Positions 16,696-25,901 of a DNA stretch of 64,000 nucleotides are shown piece after piece. Below the pieces are notes generated by a model. The model searched no databases. It was not told the DNA's origin and worked only from the letters and a program-made list of their open reading frames with translations. Both the position numbers and the translations under genes were made by a program. Position 1 is the stretch's first letter, and the number at the start of each line of letters is the position of its first letter. This DNA comes from Fibrella aestuarina BUZ 2. GTDB lineage: Bacteria; Bacteroidota; Bacteroidia; Cytophagales; Spirosomataceae. Location of the stretch: positions 5,831,815 to 5,895,814 of the forward strand of contig NC_020054.1 in assembly GCF_000331105.1 (NCBI RefSeq). The letters are read 5' to 3'.

Positions 16696-17592
16696 CTACC
16701 GCCCGATCGGAATCAGGTAGCCGACGGAGAGTTTGCCGTTGAGCAGGTTGCCATCGGCATCGCTGGAGGTCAGGTACGTGCCGCGGGCTTCGATGTGCAG
16801 GCTACCCGGTCCGGCTTGCAGCGCCACCCCGATACCCACCGAACCGCCGTAGTTGATCCGGCCGTCGTTCGGGCCAGGTTCGATGGGCGCTTCGCCGGTT
16901 TCGCCGCCCTCGCGCACCGAGATTGTGCCGCCGAGCAGGTACGTTGCCGTGGGGCCCGCGTTGACAAAAAAGCGGGCGTTCGCTTGGCCGAAGGTGTATT
17001 TCAGCAACAGCGGCACTTCGATGACGTTGAATTTGAACTGCAGGTAGTCGGAACCGGCTACGGCTTTGAAGCCATACTGCGCATAAAGCACTTCGGGCTG
17101 CACGGTGAAGGCCCGCCGGCCGAAGCTCAGCACGACGCCCGCGTGGAAACCCGTGATCGGAACAAGCTGCGACCCACCCAGATCGGCGGCGTTCAGGCCA
17201 CTCACCGAACCGGCCCCATACCCGGCCCGGAAGCCCACCCGAAAGCCGCTGTCTTCACCAGTCGAGGTGGTGGTTTTAGCCCGCCCAACGGGCGCTGCCG
17301 GGGGTTGCTGACGCGCCATCTGGGCAGCCGTCGCGGTGGTGGCCGCCGTTGGCTTTTCGGCCAGGGCGGGGGCGGGCGGGGTTGCTGCTGGGCTGGGTAC
17401 GTTGGTGGCGGGGGCCGGGGTCGCCGACGCCTTCGCCATCACCATTGGGTTGGCCGGTGCCCGGCGAACGACGGGTCGGTTGGCTGATGAGCGGGCGGCA
17501 GCGGGCGCCGGTTTGCGCGACGTGGCTTTGGTCTGAGCCGATACGCTGACGGGCAGCGCAATTAAAGCGAGGAAAAGTAGGGACTTGTTCAT
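16696..17592 (-). CDS. Outer-membrane beta-barrel protein with Ala/Pro-rich N-terminal linker
   Basis: A 298-residue exported protein. The signal peptide ends at VSVSAQ (residues 1-20), and a low-complexity Ala/Pro/Thr linker runs to about residue 110. A PorT/OMP_b-brl-like barrel follows (RVGFRAGYGAGSVSG, GFHAGVVLSFGRRAFTVQPEVLYAQYGF, EVPLLLKYTF, FFVNAGPTATYLLGG, final LSVGYLIPIG). The EVPLLLKY and GPxxxYLL motifs are typical of Bacteroidota PorT-type barrels. The linker may span periplasm or peptidoglycan. Role unknown. Confidence 0.8.
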   Translation of the reverse strand: MNKSLLFLALIALPVSVSAQTKATSRKPAPAAARSSANRPVVRRAPANPMVMAKASATPAPATNVPSPAATPPAPALAEKPTAATTATAAQMARQQPPAAPVGRAKTTTSTGEDSGFRVGFRAGYGAGSVSGLNAADLGGSQLVPITGFHAGVVLSFGRRAFTVQPEVLYAQYGFKAVAGSDYLQFKFNVIEVPLLLKYTFGQANARFFVNAGPTATYLLGGTISVREGGETGEAPIEPGPNDGRINYGGSVGIGVALQAGPGSLHIEARGTYLTSSDADGNLLNGKLSVGYLIPIGR

Positions 17593-17779
17593 GGTAAGAG
17601 GAAGGTGCCGAAGCGGCGTTTACTGTTCGTTTACGCCGTAAAGTTGACCCCACCCCCACCGGCCCGAAACGCCTTTCGGTATGGATCGTCCTTTTCGCGG
17701 GTTGAACCGGCAGAATACGCCACCTGGCGCGGTGGTTGGGGCTACCGCGCTGACTTTACCTGAACAGAGAGGAAACGGC

Positions 17780-18850
17780 TTACGGGCGGCTTTCGGCCAG
17801 TGAGTGGGTCGTGGCGGCGGGTTGCAGCAGGGGCAGCGTCACCCGGAAGTGCGTGCCGGTGTCTTCGATAAGGGGCGCGGGCTGGCCGAGCATCTGGTAT
17901 TTGGCCAGAATGTTGCTCAGGCCCACGCCGTTGCTCAGGGCGCGGCTGGGCTTGCGCTGTAGCGAGTTGCTCACCACCAGCCGCCGTTGGTCATCGGTAG
18001 CAATCGTGATCGTCAGGGGCAGATCGGGCAAGACCACGTTGTGCTTGACGGCGTTTTCCACCAGCAATTGCAGCGTCAATGGCGGCAACTGGCAGGCATC
18101 CAACCCCGGCTCGATCCGGGTCACCAATGTCAGCGCGTCGCCGTGGCGGGTTCGGAGCAGGTGGTAGTAGGAATTGATAAACTCCAACTCGCCGGCCAGG
18201 GTCACCAGCGACGCGTCGTTGCTTCGCAGGAGGTAGCGATACACCGAACTCAACTCTTCGGCAAACATCCCGGCCTGGCGCGGATCTTCTTCAATGAGTG
18301 AAATCAGCGCGTTGAGGCTATTGAACAGAAAGTGCGGATTGACCTGCTGCCGCAGCGCGTCGAGCTGCGCCTGAAGCTGGGCTTTATTGAGCGTATCGAC
18401 CTCCCGCCGCGATTGCTGCCAGTAGTCGTAGCTCTCGATGCCTTCGTAGGTGATCACCACCAGCGCCACGATCACGAGGGTATACAGAATGGCAAACCCC
18501 AGCCGGACGGGGTCGGCGACAAAATTGGGCAGGCCGATGGCCCAGTACACACCATACAACAGGCTCACGTTTACGCTGGATGTGATGGCCGTCCCTATAT
18601 AGCGTATGATGGCGCGTTTCAGGTACTGCCGGGGATCGGTAAAGGTGCGATTGGTGTAATGCGCGACCTGGTTGTTGATGAGCCAGTTTAGAAACGATTC
18701 GGCAAACGCGATACCGGTCGCCAGCAGCAGCGTCGTGGGGTGGCGCCAGTATGCATCGCCGATCAGAATCCAGTTCAGCAGCCCGATATAGAGGGGTAGC
18801 ACAAAGATCTGAAGCAGCCAGTCGTAGCGAGAATAGCTCAGCGACTTCAT
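17780..18850 (-). CDS. LytS-type sensor histidine kinase
   Basis: A 356-residue membrane kinase. About four hydrophobic segments lie in residues 12-150, followed by the linker YEGIESYDYWQQSRREVDTL. The phospho-acceptor motif QVNPHFLFNSLN has its His at 173, then the N-box LVENAVKHNVVLP and GVGLSNI. It begins MKSLSYSRYDWLLQIFVLPLY, close in style to the kinase at 29141 (MKVTRYSNQDELLQLVIIPVY). The ATG at 18850 was chosen for that match. No adjacent regulator gene; it is divergent from the NHL-repeat lipoprotein gene. Confidence 0.88.
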   Translation of the reverse strand: MKSLSYSRYDWLLQIFVLPLYIGLLNWILIGDAYWRHPTTLLLATGIAFAESFLNWLINNQVAHYTNRTFTDPRQYLKRAIIRYIGTAITSSVNVSLLYGVYWAIGLPNFVADPVRLGFAILYTLVIVALVVITYEGIESYDYWQQSRREVDTLNKAQLQAQLDALRQQVNPHFLFNSLNALISLIEEDPRQAGMFAEELSSVYRYLLRSNDASLVTLAGELEFINSYYHLLRTRHGDALTLVTRIEPGLDACQLPPLTLQLLVENAVKHNVVLPDLPLTITIATDDQRRLVVSNSLQRKPSRALSNGVGLSNILAKYQMLGQPAPLIEDTGTHFRVTLPLLQPAATTHSLAESRP

Positions 18851-19097
18851 GAACAGCAGGGAGAGAAGAGTCAGGTACCCAAATCTACAGAATTGCGCGT
18901 AATTGTTTACCAACTCAGCTAGTTGTAACGCTGCCTACTTATTGACCGTCAGGTACGTTCGCTGTCCTGAGCACGCTTTAGCGCCGTTTCACCGTTGGGG
19001 TTTACCGGTTCATCGGGAACTGTACTTGGGGCGTGCCGGGGCTCGTGCAGCTTTGGGGCATCGAACACAAAGCAACAAGCGCTCCGGCGCTTTCCCC

Positions 19098-20225
19098 ATG
19101 AACCTGTCTGTTACTCCCCTGCTGTTTCTGGCAGCCGCCCTGGTCACCCTGGCCTGCACTAAACCCACCACCGAAGTCGTTACGCCGGGCACCACCACCG
19201 GCAAGACGCCCTACGTGACCATCACCACGATTGCGGGCGCCGATACCCAGAAAGGCTTTATCAACGGCAAAGGCAAAGCGGCCAAGTTCAAGTATCCCTG
19301 GCAGCTGACCATCGACAAAAACGACAACCTGTATGTCATCGATCAGCGCATCAGCTATTACGGCGGCAGCGTGATCCGCAAGGTCGACCCGGCGGGGAAC
19401 GTAACGACGTTTGCCCAGGGGCTGGCTTCCGTTACAGACCTTTGCGTTGACCCGCGCGACGGTGTCACGCTCTACGCCATCGAGAGTGGCGATGCACCCG
19501 GCGTGCCCAACGGTATTTTCCGCATCAACAGCGCGGGGCAGGTTACCCGCCTGAGTGGTGGCCCCGACCCCGACGGCGGCTATTCGTTTGGCTACCGCGA
19601 CGGGCCGCTGGCGAGGGCTAAGTTCAGCAACCCCTGGAGTATCATTATGGACAAAGCCGGGATGCTCTACATCGGCGACGGGCTGAATCACTGCATCCGC
19701 AAGGTCGATCTGAGCACCAACACCGTGTCGACGTTCGCGGGTAAGCCGCTGGAAAACACGGCCGTTTGCAAGTACGCCGACGGAAAAGGCCCCGCTGCGC
19801 AGGTCTGTACGGTCGAGGATCTTACCCTCGATCAGGACGGCAACCTGTTCATTCCCGACTGGGGCAACAACAGCGTCCGGATGGTGACGCCCGACGGCAG
19901 CATGTCGACGTACCTAAAGCTGAGCACCGGCTACACCCCCGACCGCCCCCGTAGCCAGAGTGGCGTATACCAACCCTATCGGGTGCAGTACGATCCGGTT
20001 AACAAACGGCTGATCGTGGTGGTAGACACCGGCAGCGGCCTGATCATGGTGACACCCGACGACTACGTACACAGCCTGGGGCGCGTGCTGTCGAGCGATT
20101 ATGCCGACACGAGCCCCGGCACTACGCATGGCACCTACAGCCTGGCCGTCAACAGCAAGGGCGAGCTGTTCACCCTCGACACCTACAATCACTGCATCCG
20201 CAAGCGGGTTATTAGCTGGCAATAG
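19098..20225 (+). CDS. NHL-repeat beta-propeller lipoprotein
   Basis: A 375-residue lipoprotein (signal LLFLAAALVTLAC, Cys near residue 20) with NHL repeats forming a beta-propeller. Repeat units are seen at FKYPWQLTIDKNDNLYVID, ARAKFSNPWSIIMDKAGMLYIGDGLNHCIRKV, VEDLTLDQDGNLFIPDWGNNSVRMV and TYSLAVNSKGELFTLDTYNHCIRKR. The recurring NHCIRK motif marks equivalent blades. It probably acts as an extracytoplasmic binding scaffold. The ATG at 19098 directly precedes the lipoprotein signal; the 65 upstream in-frame residues are not protein-like. Confidence 0.8.
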   Translation: MNLSVTPLLFLAAALVTLACTKPTTEVVTPGTTTGKTPYVTITTIAGADTQKGFINGKGKAAKFKYPWQLTIDKNDNLYVIDQRISYYGGSVIRKVDPAGNVTTFAQGLASVTDLCVDPRDGVTLYAIESGDAPGVPNGIFRINSAGQVTRLSGGPDPDGGYSFGYRDGPLARAKFSNPWSIIMDKAGMLYIGDGLNHCIRKVDLSTNTVSTFAGKPLENTAVCKYADGKGPAAQVCTVEDLTLDQDGNLFIPDWGNNSVRMVTPDGSMSTYLKLSTGYTPDRPRSQSGVYQPYRVQYDPVNKRLIVVVDTGSGLIMVTPDDYVHSLGRVLSSDYADTSPGTTHGTYSLAVNSKGELFTLDTYNHCIRKRVISWQ

Positions 20226-20357
20226 ACTTACGCCGCGAGTCTGTCTGGCGCAGGTACGTCTCTGGTCATCATCGTATTGACTCAGAAACGTACCGGTAGC
20301 GGCATTAGCTTTGGGGGCGAGTACGCCTTTATCCGGTATACCCCTCAACGCACCCAC

Positions 20358-21470
20358 ATGCTCCGTTCCTTTTTGGTCGCCAGTATGGTCGCCCTGTCGC
20401 TGCTGACCCTCTGTTTCAAACCGAAACCCAAACCCATCGTGCTGGCCTACGTGGGCGGCTTTCGGGGGCTGGTCGATGCCGAGGCGATCGCCGTGGAGAA
20501 GCTGACGCACATCAACTACGCCTTTGTCGACATAAAGAACAACCGGGCGTGGCTGCACAACCTCGCCACCGACTCCACCAATTTTCGCCGACTGACGGCC
20601 CTCAAGCGCCGGAACCCGGACCTGAACATCCTGATCTCCATTGGTGGCTGGGCCTGGAGCGAGAACTTTTCTGATGCCGTGTTGAGCGACACGTCCCGCA
20701 GGGCGTTTGCCGCTTCGGCCGCCGCGATTGTCGGGGACTACGGGCTGGACGGCATCGATATCGACTGGGAGTATCCGGGCATGAAAGGCGAAGACAATGT
20801 ATTCCGGCCCGAGGATAATGCCAATTTTACCCTGCTATTCAAAGCCCTGCGCGGGCAGCTCGACAGCCTCGGGCGGCAAACGGGCAAACGCTACCTCATC
20901 ACGACCGCCCTGCCCGGTTTCCCGGCTATTTTCACGCATACCAACATGGCCGAAGCGCAGCAGTACCTCGATTACATCAACGTGATGTCGTACGATTTCT
21001 TCACGGGCGGGCCGCAGGCGGGGCACCATACCAACCTGTTCCCGTCGGGTAAGGTCGACGATGAGCAGTCGGGCGACCGGGCCGTAACGCTGTACCGGCA
21101 GGCGGGCGTTCCGGCCAGCAAGCTGGTGCTGGGTGTGGCGTTCTACGGACGGGCCTGGCAACTACAGACGGCCAACCCCGACGCCTTTCCGCGTACGATC
21201 ACGAAGGTGGAGCGGGGCGGCGGCTACACCTTCATCAAAGACAGCCTGCTGACCAACCCGGCCTATGAGCGCCGCTGGGACCGGCGGGCCAAAGCACCTT
21301 ACCTCTACAATGCCAGCCTGCAACGGTTTGTGTCGTACGACGACGAGCAGTCGGTGAAGGCCAAGTGCCGGTACGTGGCGAAAAATGACCTGGCGGGCGT
21401 GATGTTCTGGGAGTATTTCAGCGACCCTAAGGCCTATCTGTTGGGTACCATCGATCGGGCATTTCACTAG
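20358..21470 (+). CDS. GH18 chitinase-like glycoside hydrolase
   Basis: A 370-residue exported GH18 TIM barrel. The hydrophobic leader (residues 1-20) is followed by IVLAYVGGF, LNILISIGGWAWSENF (conserved SxGG) and the catalytic DGIDIDWEYP with acid Glu138. INVMSYDFF (Met-Tyr-Asp) and LVLGVAFYGRAWQL follow, with the C-terminal MFWEYFSD carrying the floor Trp. All residues needed for substrate-assisted chitin hydrolysis appear present. It may be lipid-anchored through a Cys near residue 18, although the lipobox is poor. Substrate could be chitin oligomers or GlcNAc-containing glycans. Confidence 0.88.
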   Translation: MLRSFLVASMVALSLLTLCFKPKPKPIVLAYVGGFRGLVDAEAIAVEKLTHINYAFVDIKNNRAWLHNLATDSTNFRRLTALKRRNPDLNILISIGGWAWSENFSDAVLSDTSRRAFAASAAAIVGDYGLDGIDIDWEYPGMKGEDNVFRPEDNANFTLLFKALRGQLDSLGRQTGKRYLITTALPGFPAIFTHTNMAEAQQYLDYINVMSYDFFTGGPQAGHHTNLFPSGKVDDEQSGDRAVTLYRQAGVPASKLVLGVAFYGRAWQLQTANPDAFPRTITKVERGGGYTFIKDSLLTNPAYERRWDRRAKAPYLYNASLQRFVSYDDEQSVKAKCRYVAKNDLAGVMFWEYFSDPKAYLLGTIDRAFH

Positions 21471-21547
21471 ATACCGCGGCAGGCGCTGAACAGACGGCTT
21501 TCCTGAAGGTTACTTGAACGTAGATACACATTCACTCATTCCGTTCA

Positions 21548-22933
21548 ATGAAGTTACCTGTACTCAGCCGGTATGGACTGGGGCTGGCGTTGCTGCTGTT
21601 GCTGACCCGCTGCCAGCGCGTGAACCCGGCCCCGCCCAAAGCCGAAGGATTTGATGCCCCCTTGCCGCAAACCGCATCGTACGTGGCCGGTTCCCTCACC
21701 TTTCAACTGACGCAGCTGGAAGAAAAAATCAACCGGGAACTCGACCCGGTGCTGGTGGGAAAAGGCACGCCCGGCGGCAAGAAAGGGAGCCTTTTCCCGT
21801 TTCGGGTGGCGCGGTCGGGCAAAGTGCGCATCGCTTACGTTAATCAGCAACTTCGGTTTTCGACACCCTTACAGCTATGGGTCGCCAAACCGTTCAGCGG
21901 TGATCCCGCTCCACCCGACAAGCCCTTCTGCGCGCTCAACGTCGGCTTCCAGAGCCCGCTGACCGTCACGCCCAACTGGCGGCTGGCCAGCCGGGTGAAG
22001 TTCACCCAGTTTGAGTGGGTCATCAAGCCCGAAATCCGCATCCTGGGGCAGGAAATCGAACTCACCAACCTGGCGCAGCGGCTACTCGACCGCTACCAGT
22101 CGAGCATTGAAGCGGCCATCGACACGGCGATTTACAAGGAGCTACGGCTCGATCAGCTGGTGAGCCCGGTCTGGCGGGACATGCAGAAGCCCCTGCTCAT
22201 CGACCGCCAATTTGGGTTATGGCTGTTGCCCAAGCCGGTGGCCGTAGCCGCGAGCCCCATCACGGGCAACAGCCGGAGCATTACCTCGCACCTGGGCATT
22301 ACGTTTGAAACGAAAACCGAACTGAAACCAACGGAGCCCCCGCACACGCCGACCACGCTACCTACGCTCGAGAAACGGGATCAGTTACCGTCGGTATCGG
22401 ATCTGCGCCTGACGAGTTCGATTCCCTACGCCGACATCAACCGGATTCTGGCGCTCAATCTGGCCAAAAAGCCGCCTGAACTGGCGCTGGGTACGTTGAC
22501 GATCAAGAAGGTGTCGGTGTATGGCGGGCAACGGTCGCTCATTGCCAAAACCGAAGTGAGCGGCCTCATCAACGGGACGATCTACCTGCTTGGCCGCCCC
22601 GAATTCGACACGCTCACCAACACGCTGGTGGTGAAGAACCTGGACTTCGACCCCGGCACCAGCGAGGTGTTGTCGGGGCTGAACAACCGGCTGGTTCATA
22701 AGGGGTTAGTACGGCTGCTGGGTACGTTGCTGACCATCCCGCTGGGCGACGACATTGCCAAACTGCCCCAAAAGATTACCGAGGCCTTTGCCAAAGGCAA
22801 GCCGGGCGAGAAAACCAGTTTAGCAATTCAGAACTTCCGGTTTACGCCAAAGCAGATCGCCATCCGACCCGACGGCGTGCAGGCGCTGATTCGAGTGCAG
22901 TCGACGGTGTCGATGCAGGTAAAGAAATTGTGA
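21548..22933 (+). CDS. DUF4403 family lipoprotein
   Basis: A 461-residue lipoprotein (leader LGLALLLLLTRC, Cys about residue 22). It matches the pattern of DUF4403: SYVAGSLTFQLTQLEEKINRELDPVL near the start, repeated amphipathic beta strands, a DINRILALNLAKKPPEL element in the middle, and LVHKGLVRLLGTLLTIPLG with a final hydrophobic strand region. The lipid-binding-like folding of DUF4403 has been suggested on structural grounds only; no function is known. It sits between the GH18 gene and a LytS kinase. Confidence 0.7.
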   Translation: MKLPVLSRYGLGLALLLLLTRCQRVNPAPPKAEGFDAPLPQTASYVAGSLTFQLTQLEEKINRELDPVLVGKGTPGGKKGSLFPFRVARSGKVRIAYVNQQLRFSTPLQLWVAKPFSGDPAPPDKPFCALNVGFQSPLTVTPNWRLASRVKFTQFEWVIKPEIRILGQEIELTNLAQRLLDRYQSSIEAAIDTAIYKELRLDQLVSPVWRDMQKPLLIDRQFGLWLLPKPVAVAASPITGNSRSITSHLGITFETKTELKPTEPPHTPTTLPTLEKRDQLPSVSDLRLTSSIPYADINRILALNLAKKPPELALGTLTIKKVSVYGGQRSLIAKTEVSGLINGTIYLLGRPEFDTLTNTLVVKNLDFDPGTSEVLSGLNNRLVHKGLVRLLGTLLTIPLGDDIAKLPQKITEAFAKGKPGEKTSLAIQNFRFTPKQIAIRPDGVQALIRVQSTVSMQVKKL

Positions 22934-22971
22934 ATAAGTGAGTGATCCGTGCGGGGTTACCCGTCCTGTAC

Positions 22972-24360
22972 TTAGTGCGCTTCTACGGAAGGGTCGTTGG
23001 CGGATACGGCGGTCACCAAAGGCAGCGTCACCCGAAACCAGCCATCCACCTCTTCGATCCGTGGCAGCGGCTGATTCAGCAACTGGTATTTCTCGGCGAT
23101 GTTCGACAGCCCCACCCCGTTGGACTCGACCCGAACCGTCCGGGGTTGCCGGTTATTTTCAACAATCAGCTGCCCCGCCGCTGAGGTGCGAATGCAGATC
23201 GTCAGGGGTTCTTCGGGCAGCACACGGTTGTGCTTGACGGCGTTTTCCACCAGCAATTGCAACGTCAGCGGCGGCACACAGGCGTCCATGAACGACTCGG
23301 CCACCCGTATCGCTGGCTGAACACCATTCCCGAAGCGGGTTTTCAGCAAGTGGAAATACGACTGAATGAAATCCAGCTCGGTGCTAAGCGGAGCCAGCTC
23401 CTGGTCGGCCGCCCGCAGCAGGTAGCGGTATACAGTCGACAGTTCATCGACGTAATCGGTCGCCTGCCGGGGATTTTCGTCAATCAGCGCCGAGAGCGTA
23501 TTGAGTGCGTTGAACAGAAAATGCGGATTGACTTGGCTTTGTAGCGCGCGCATCTGCGCCTCGGTATGCTGCTGCCTTAGTTTTTGCAGGGCCAGGTCAG
23601 CCTGAAGCTGCTGGCGCAGGTGCTGTTCGCGTGCGCGCATCAGTTCCTGTTCGGCCATGAGTTGGCGTATAGCCTGCTGGTGTTGCCGATACGACAGGCC
23701 CAGCGAGACGCAGGCCAGATCGAGCAGAATACCCACCTGCATGAGAAACCCCAAATTGATGGGCAGCGGCAAGCTTTCCATTTCTTTGGCGCTCAATCCA
23801 CTGTGTGTGAGCACCGAAACAACCGCCAGAATTTCGCCGATCCAGAGCGCAATGGTGCCCACCACAAAGAAGCGGGCGAGCTTATCGGTTTGTTTTACCT
23901 GGGTGCAGAACGAGTAAACGATGGTCAGGTTGGTGCCCAGGATCACCGCGATACGGCAACTGGCAAGCCAGATTGCGTGCCAGTCGGTTTGCCAGAGCGA
24001 CGAGAACAGGTTGAAATACACCGTCGGCACGGTCATCACAAACCACGTCCACTGCATGATACGGTACCAGCGCATCAGGCGGGTATGCGGTGCCAGATTG
24101 AGGAAGACGATGGCCAGTTCGAGGTACAGCAACGAAAACAGCGGCAGATTAATCGTCCGCAAAAAGGCAATGATGTGCGCGGGCTCGTCGATGAATTGGA
24201 TACCGAACGAAACGACCCACACCAGGATATAGCCGCTGTAGAGCAGGTAAATTCGCTCGCGGCGGATGACCCACTGAACGAGGTTGGCTGCCAGCATGAT
24301 GGTAGCTCCACCCGTAAAAAGGAGCAACCACTGTTCGTAGGTGGGAAGCGGGAAGGCCAT
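22972..24360 (-). CDS. LytS-type sensor kinase with a seven-helix-like membrane domain
   Basis: A 462-residue kinase with roughly seven hydrophobic segments in residues 10-220, resembling 7TMR-DISM-type sensors without the periplasmic domain. A long coiled coil follows (HQQAIRQLMAEQELMRAREQ), then the phospho-acceptor motif QVNPHFLFNALN (His280), N-box QLLVENAVKHNRVLP and GVGLSNI. The start was set at ATG 24360 rather than the TTG at 24372. It is divergent from the glycosyltransferase gene starting at 24500, a possible target by position only. Confidence 0.85.
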   Translation of the reverse strand: MAFPLPTYEQWLLLFTGGATIMLAANLVQWVIRRERIYLLYSGYILVWVVSFGIQFIDEPAHIIAFLRTINLPLFSLLYLELAIVFLNLAPHTRLMRWYRIMQWTWFVMTVPTVYFNLFSSLWQTDWHAIWLASCRIAVILGTNLTIVYSFCTQVKQTDKLARFFVVGTIALWIGEILAVVSVLTHSGLSAKEMESLPLPINLGFLMQVGILLDLACVSLGLSYRQHQQAIRQLMAEQELMRAREQHLRQQLQADLALQKLRQQHTEAQMRALQSQVNPHFLFNALNTLSALIDENPRQATDYVDELSTVYRYLLRAADQELAPLSTELDFIQSYFHLLKTRFGNGVQPAIRVAESFMDACVPPLTLQLLVENAVKHNRVLPEEPLTICIRTSAAGQLIVENNRQPRTVRVESNGVGLSNIAEKYQLLNQPLPRIEEVDGWFRVTLPLVTAVSANDPSVEAH

Positions 24361-24499
24361 AAGCTGCTGCAAACCGGATTCAGAACGAAGGTACGTAGCC
24401 GTTGCTTCATGGCGCGTTTATGACGCTTCATCTGGTTATCCATTGGTCATGGCTTGGGTTAACGGCCATTTTTGGGCGAACAACAAATCCGAACAACAC

Positions 24500-25822
24500 A
24501 TGAATCCCCAACGCATCCTCTTCGCCACCATGCCATTCGACGGGCACTTTAGCCCCCTCACCAACCTGGCCGTTCACCTTAGCCAACTCGGGCACGATGT
24601 GCGCTGGTTTGTGGGTGGGCATTACGGCCAGAAAGTAACGCAGCTGGGCCTGCACCATTACCCGTACGTGAAAACGCGCACCGTCAATCAGGAAAATCTG
24701 GATCAGCTCTTCCCCGAACGGGCCACCATCAAAGGCGCCATTGCCCGCATCCGTTTCGACCTGGGCCAGATTTTCCTGCTTCGTGTGCCCGAACAGATCG
24801 ACGACCTCAGGGCGATTTACGACGAATGGCCGTTTGACCTCATTGTGCAGGATCTGGGCTTTGTGGGGGGTACGTTCCTGCGCGAGCTGCTGCCGGTGAA
24901 GGTAGTGGGCGTGGGCGTGGTGCCACTCACCGAATCCGACGACTGGGTGCCCCCGACCAGCCTGGGCATGAAACCGCAGTCGGGCCGGGTGGGCCGGCTG
25001 GTAAGTCGGCTGCTCAACTACCTGGTGCAGGACGTTATGCTGAAGCCCGCCAATGACCTGCACAACGAGTTAAGGGCGCAGTACGGCCTTCGGCCGGTGC
25101 CGGGTTTTATCTTTGATGCCACCGTTCGGCAGGCCGATCTGTACCTGCAAAGCGGCGTGCCGGGTTTTGAATTTCCCCGTAAGCGCATCAGCCCCAACGT
25201 GCGGTTCATCGGGCCCATGCTGCCCTACAGCCGGGCAAACAGGCAGCCGTTTGAGCAGGCCATCAAAACGCTGGCCTATAAGCGGGTGGTGCTCGTCACG
25301 CAGGGGACCGTCGAGCGGAACGTGGAGAAGATCATCGTGCCCACGCTGGAAGCCTACAAAAAAGATCCCGATACGCTGGTGATTGTGACCACCGGCGGCT
25401 CAGGTACGTTGGCGTTGCGGAAACGGTACCCACAGGCCAATTTTATCATCGAAGACTTTATCGATTTCAACGCCGTGATGCCCTACGTGAGTGTGTACGT
25501 GACCAACGGCGGGTATGGCGGCGTGATGCTGGCGCTGCAACACAAGCTCCCGATTGTGGCGGCGGGCGTGCATGAAGGCAAAAACGAAATCGCCGCCCGG
25601 ATCGGCTACTGCCAGGTGGGTGTCGACCTGCGCACCGAAACGCCCACCCCCGACCAGATTCGCCGGGCGGTGGCCACCATCCTGGGCGACGAAACCTACC
25701 GGCGTCAGGTACGTCGGTTGAGCGACGAGTTTGGCCGGTATAACCCTAATCAACTGGCCGAACAGTACATCAACGAGCTACTGGCCCAGTCGGTGGGGGA
25801 GCCCGTTGCCGCCCTGTCGTGA
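24500..25822 (+). CDS. GT1-family (UGT/MGT-like) glycosyltransferase
   Basis: A 440-residue GT-B enzyme. The N-terminal acceptor domain starts ILFATMPFDGHFSPLTNLAVHLSQLGHDV, the usual start of macrolide/steroid/rhamnolipid-type UGTs. The donor-site region reads VTQGTVERN, then VTNGGYGGVMLALQHKLPIVAAG, equivalent to the HGG-x-x-x-x-E signature but with the His replaced by Asn (TNGG). Donor and acceptor cannot be named. The ATG at 24500 fits the family start; the reading from 24341 overlaps the divergent kinase gene. Confidence 0.85.
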   Translation: MNPQRILFATMPFDGHFSPLTNLAVHLSQLGHDVRWFVGGHYGQKVTQLGLHHYPYVKTRTVNQENLDQLFPERATIKGAIARIRFDLGQIFLLRVPEQIDDLRAIYDEWPFDLIVQDLGFVGGTFLRELLPVKVVGVGVVPLTESDDWVPPTSLGMKPQSGRVGRLVSRLLNYLVQDVMLKPANDLHNELRAQYGLRPVPGFIFDATVRQADLYLQSGVPGFEFPRKRISPNVRFIGPMLPYSRANRQPFEQAIKTLAYKRVVLVTQGTVERNVEKIIVPTLEAYKKDPDTLVIVTTGGSGTLALRKRYPQANFIIEDFIDFNAVMPYVSVYVTNGGYGGVMLALQHKLPIVAAGVHEGKNEIAARIGYCQVGVDLRTETPTPDQIRRAVATILGDETYRRQVRRLSDEFGRYNPNQLAEQYINELLAQSVGEPVAALS

Positions 25823-25852
25823 AGCAGGTGCGACCCCGGTAACGGGCAGGCG

Positions 25853-25881
25853 TTGAGGCTAGTTAAAAACCGCTATTTTAG
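25853..25881 (+). promoter_or_regulatory. Possible Bacteroidota primary-sigma promoter for the gamma-glutamyltransferase gene
   Basis: A -33 element ttg (25853-25855) and tattttag (25874-25881), close to the -7 consensus TAnnTTTG, are 18 bases apart. The spacing is slightly short and one position differs. Position about 20 bases upstream of the ATG at 25902 is reasonable. Confidence 0.3.
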
Positions 25882-25901
25882 CTGTGTTAACCTTCTATCG
25901 A

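Noticed and set aside
24341..24499. N-terminal extension of the GT1 glycosyltransferase
   Set aside because: It overlaps the start of the divergent kinase and is unlike the family, whose N-terminus begins at the ATG at 24500.
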